From: Burkholderiales bacterium
Lineage (GTDB): Bacteria; Pseudomonadota; Gammaproteobacteria; Burkholderiales; Casimicrobiaceae
Direction of reading: 5' to 3'
Length of the DNA: 5,997 nucleotides
Assembly (NCBI GenBank): GCA_031283405.1
Contig: JAITBX010000174.1
Coordinates: 1 to 5,997 of the forward strand
Shown: piece by piece, positions 4,806-5,997 of the stretch
Position numbering within the stretch: the first letter of the stretch is position 1
Layout: the number at the start of each line of letters is the position of its first letter
Notes under the pieces: generated by a model
What the model was told of the DNA's origin: nothing
Database searches by the model: none
Seen by the model: the letters and a program-made list of their open reading frames with translations, nothing else
Position numbers and translations under genes: made by a program

Positions 4806-5590
4806 AGCCGCACCTCCACGCCGTTTTTCTTGAGATAACGTTTCAATTCTCCGATATCGATGATTCGTTTGTGAAACACCGATGCCGCCAACGCGCCATC
4901 GACTTTGGCTTCCTCGAACGCCGCGAGAAAATGCGCCATCTCGCCTGCGCCTCCCGACGCAATCAACGGCACTTTGCAAACTTCGCGCACTTTTTTCAGT
5001 TGCTCAATATCGTAGCCGCGCCGCACGCCGTCTTGATTCATCATGTTGAGCACGATTTCACCGGCACCGCGTTTTTGCGCTTCGCGCACCCAATCGAGCG
5101 TTTGCCAAACCGTTTTCCGTGTGCGCGCTTCGTCGCCGGTAAATTGATACACGCGATACGAGCCATCCGCTTCATCGTGCCAAGTGTCGATGCCGACCAC
5201 CACGCATTGTTCGCCATAACGTTCGGCCAATCGGTCGATCAACGACGGATCGGCAAGCGCCGGCGAATTAATCGAAACTTTGTCCGCGCCATATGCCAGA
5301 ATCGCGCCGGCGTCGTCACAACTGCGAATGCCGCCCGCCACGCAAAACGGAATGTCGATCACTTCCGCCACTCGCGCCACCCAGCTTTTGTCAACGACGC
5401 GGCCATCGCTCGACGCGGTGATGTCGTAAAACACCAACTCGTCGGCGCCTTCCTGCGCGTAACGCTGCGCCAGCGGCACAATGTCGCCGATGATTTCATG
5501 ATTGCGAAACTGCACGCCCTTGACCACTTGCCCGTCGCGCACATCGAGGCAGGGAATGATGCGCCGCGTTAATGTATTTTTTATCAACAT
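4799..5590 (-). CDS. hisF: Imidazole glycerol phosphate synthase, cyclase subunit HisF
   Basis: HisF is a (beta/alpha)8-barrel that, with the glutaminase HisH, converts PRFAR and ammonia to imidazole glycerol phosphate and AICAR. The 263-residue product shows RRIIPCLDVRDGQVVKGVQF (9-28; catalytic Asp16, equivalent to Asp11 of the family) and FYDITASSDGR (54-64). Further on are CVAGGIRS (83-90), VVGIDTW (131-137; Asp135 the second catalytic acid), NMMNQDGVRRGYD (182-194) and IASGGAG (210-216), which binds phosphate. It resembles the enterobacterial protein closely, ending in VEVRLC. From memory of that protein, it is about five residues longer, all near the N-terminus (Ile-Lys-Asn-Thr-Leu). 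The ATG at 5590 lies in the 15-bp tandem repeat after hisA, with no good Shine-Dalgarno sequence; a TTG at 5602 is the only upstream in-frame alternative. It overlaps hisIE by 7 nt. Confidence 0.96.
   Translation of the reverse strand: MLIKNTLTRRIIPCLDVRDGQVVKGVQFRNHEIIGDIVPLAQRYAQEGADELVFYDITASSDGRVVDKSWVARVAEVIDIPFCVAGGIRSCDDAGAILAYGADKVSINSPALADPSLIDRLAERYGEQCVVVGIDTWHDEADGSYRVYQFTGDEARTRKTVWQTLDWVREAQKRGAGEIVLNMMNQDGVRRGYDIEQLKKVREVCKVPLIASGGAGEMAHFLAAFEEAKVDGALAASVFHKRIIDIGELKRYLKKNGVEVRLC
4812..4817 (-). promoter_or_regulatory. Strong ribosome binding site for hisIE inside the end of hisF
   Basis: GGAGGT lies within the last codons of hisF, six bases before the GTG at 4805-4803. It fixes the hisIE start: the next in-frame codons (TTA AAC AAA) offer no standard start, and the GTG overlaps the hisF stop TAA (4801-4799). 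The arrangement suggests translational coupling, in which ribosomes ending HisF restart on HisIE. Confidence 0.75.
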
Positions 5591-5661
5591 GAGTTTTGCC
5601 AACTTTTATTTTACTAACTTTTATTTTACTAACTTTGATTTTTCCAACTTTGGTTTTTCCA
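5572..5661 (-). repeat. 15-bp tandem repeat across the hisA-hisF junction
   Basis: On the minus strand, from hisA toward hisF, the units are TGGAAAAACCAAAGT (5661-5647), TGGAAAAATCAAAGT (5646-5632), TAGTAAAATAAAAGT (5631-5617), an identical copy (5616-5602), and TGGCAAAACTCATGT (5601-5587). A decayed sixth, TGATAAAAAATACAT, covers 5586-5572. The period is exactly five codons. Units 1 and 2 encode the last HisA residues (WKNQS twice), unit 3 opens with the hisA stop codons TAG TAA, unit 5 contains the hisF ATG, and unit 6 encodes early HisF residues. The tract is AT-rich compared with the genes around it. Confidence 0.9.
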
Positions 5662-5997
5662 ACATCTAATCGCTTCCGCGACCGTGAATTTTCCTTCGAG
5701 CAAAGCGCGCCCGACGATGATGCCGACCACGCCGCTGTCGCGCAATACAGCGATATCGTCGAGCGAGCCGATGCCGCCGGACGCTTGAAAGGCCACACCC
5801 GGAAACGCTTGCGCCAGCGAACGGTACAGCGCCACGTTAGCGCCGCGCATCATGCCGTCGCGGGCAATGTCGGTGCACAACACATGGCGAACGCCGCAAG
5901 GCGCAAACTGTTTCAACACTTCTTCGATCGTGATCGCCGACGCTTCCTGCCAACCGGCCACCGCCACCTGCCGCGCGCCGTCGTCGCCGACCCGAAC
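5629..5997 (-). CDS. hisA: ProFAR isomerase HisA, C-terminal part (cut by the window edge)
   Basis: HisA is a (beta/alpha)8-barrel isomerase that converts ProFAR to PRFAR, the step before HisF/HisH. The last 122 residues are visible, roughly half of a protein that is usually about 245 residues. They show QVAVAGWQE (10-18 of the visible part), HVLCTDIARDG (38-48; the conserved TDI-RDG active-site strand), AFQASGGIGSLDD (69-81, phosphate binding) and GIIVGRALLEGKF (92-104). These match HisA rather than the related HisF. The C-terminus reads EAIRCWKNQSWKNQS: after the usual CW-N ending it has a second copy of WKNQS, encoded by a 15-bp tandem duplication. It ends at TAG followed at once by TAA. 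hisF starts 38 bp downstream. The start of the gene lies beyond 5997. Confidence 0.95.
   Translation of the reverse strand, partial: VRVGDDGARQVAVAGWQEASAITIEEVLKQFAPCGVRHVLCTDIARDGMMRGANVALYRSLAQAFPGVAFQASGGIGSLDDIAVLRDSGVVGIIVGRALLEGKFTVAEAIRCWKNQSWKNQS

Noticed and set aside
4871..5572. A 233-codon plus-strand open frame opposite hisF
   Set aside because: It mirrors hisF codons on the other strand, is His/Arg-rich and has no family features.
5629..5661. HisA truncated or frameshifted by the repeat
   Set aside because: All conserved HisA motifs are present up to GRALLEGKF and the normal CW-N ending; the repeat only adds a short tail.
5496..5798. An open frame containing repeated K-V-S-K-I / K-V-G-K units, looking like a small lysine-rich repeat protein
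   Set aside because: It is the 15-bp tandem repeat read out of frame; the flanking residues overlap the ends of hisA and hisF, which have clear homology in their own frames.

Overview
This window holds ordinary chromosomal housekeeping genes of a proteobacterium, most likely a gammaproteobacterium. HisF is of the enterobacterial/xanthomonad type, hisI and hisE are fused and close the his gene row, and a long tryptophanyl-tRNA synthetase gene lies directly before scpA. The species cannot be named from the sequence. I see no CRISPR array, transposase, phage gene, toxin-antitoxin pair, tRNA or rRNA, and no clear novel system. The unusual material lies between the genes.

Layout, left to right. 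(1) Positions 1-73, minus strand: the first 24 codons of a gene running off the left edge, possibly scpB by position. (2) Positions 74-210: an intergenic stretch with a 10-bp inverted repeat and a strong REP-like hairpin. (3) Positions 211-3102, minus strand, transcribed in the order M50 (site-2) membrane protease, trpS, scpA. trpS and scpA are only about 11 bp apart; the protease and trpS are separated by 136 bp with a nested stem structure. (4) Positions 3103-3639: a gene-free divergent intergenic region with three different palindromic, repeat-like elements and AT-rich candidate promoter boxes. (5) Positions 3640-4119, plus strand: a secreted DUF192 protein. (6) Positions 4120-4151: a GC-rich hairpin between convergent genes. 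(7) Positions 4152-5997, minus strand: the 3' end of a histidine operon in the order hisA (partial), hisF, hisIE. hisF and hisIE overlap by 7 nt.

How the genes work together. HisA, HisF and HisIE cover the middle of histidine synthesis: HisIE removes pyrophosphate from PR-ATP and opens the ring of PR-AMP, HisA isomerises ProFAR to PRFAR, and HisF (with HisH, not in the window) makes IGP and AICAR. ScpA is the kleisin of the SMC-ScpAB condensin. TrpS charges tRNA-Trp, and this copy has a four-cysteine pattern like that of iron-sulfur TrpRS enzymes.

The most distinctive feature is a 15-bp tandem repeat of five units, plus a decayed sixth, across the hisA-hisF junction (5572-5661). It appears to have grown from the last codons of hisA. 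It adds residues to HisA, supplies its stop codons and contains the start codon of hisF.
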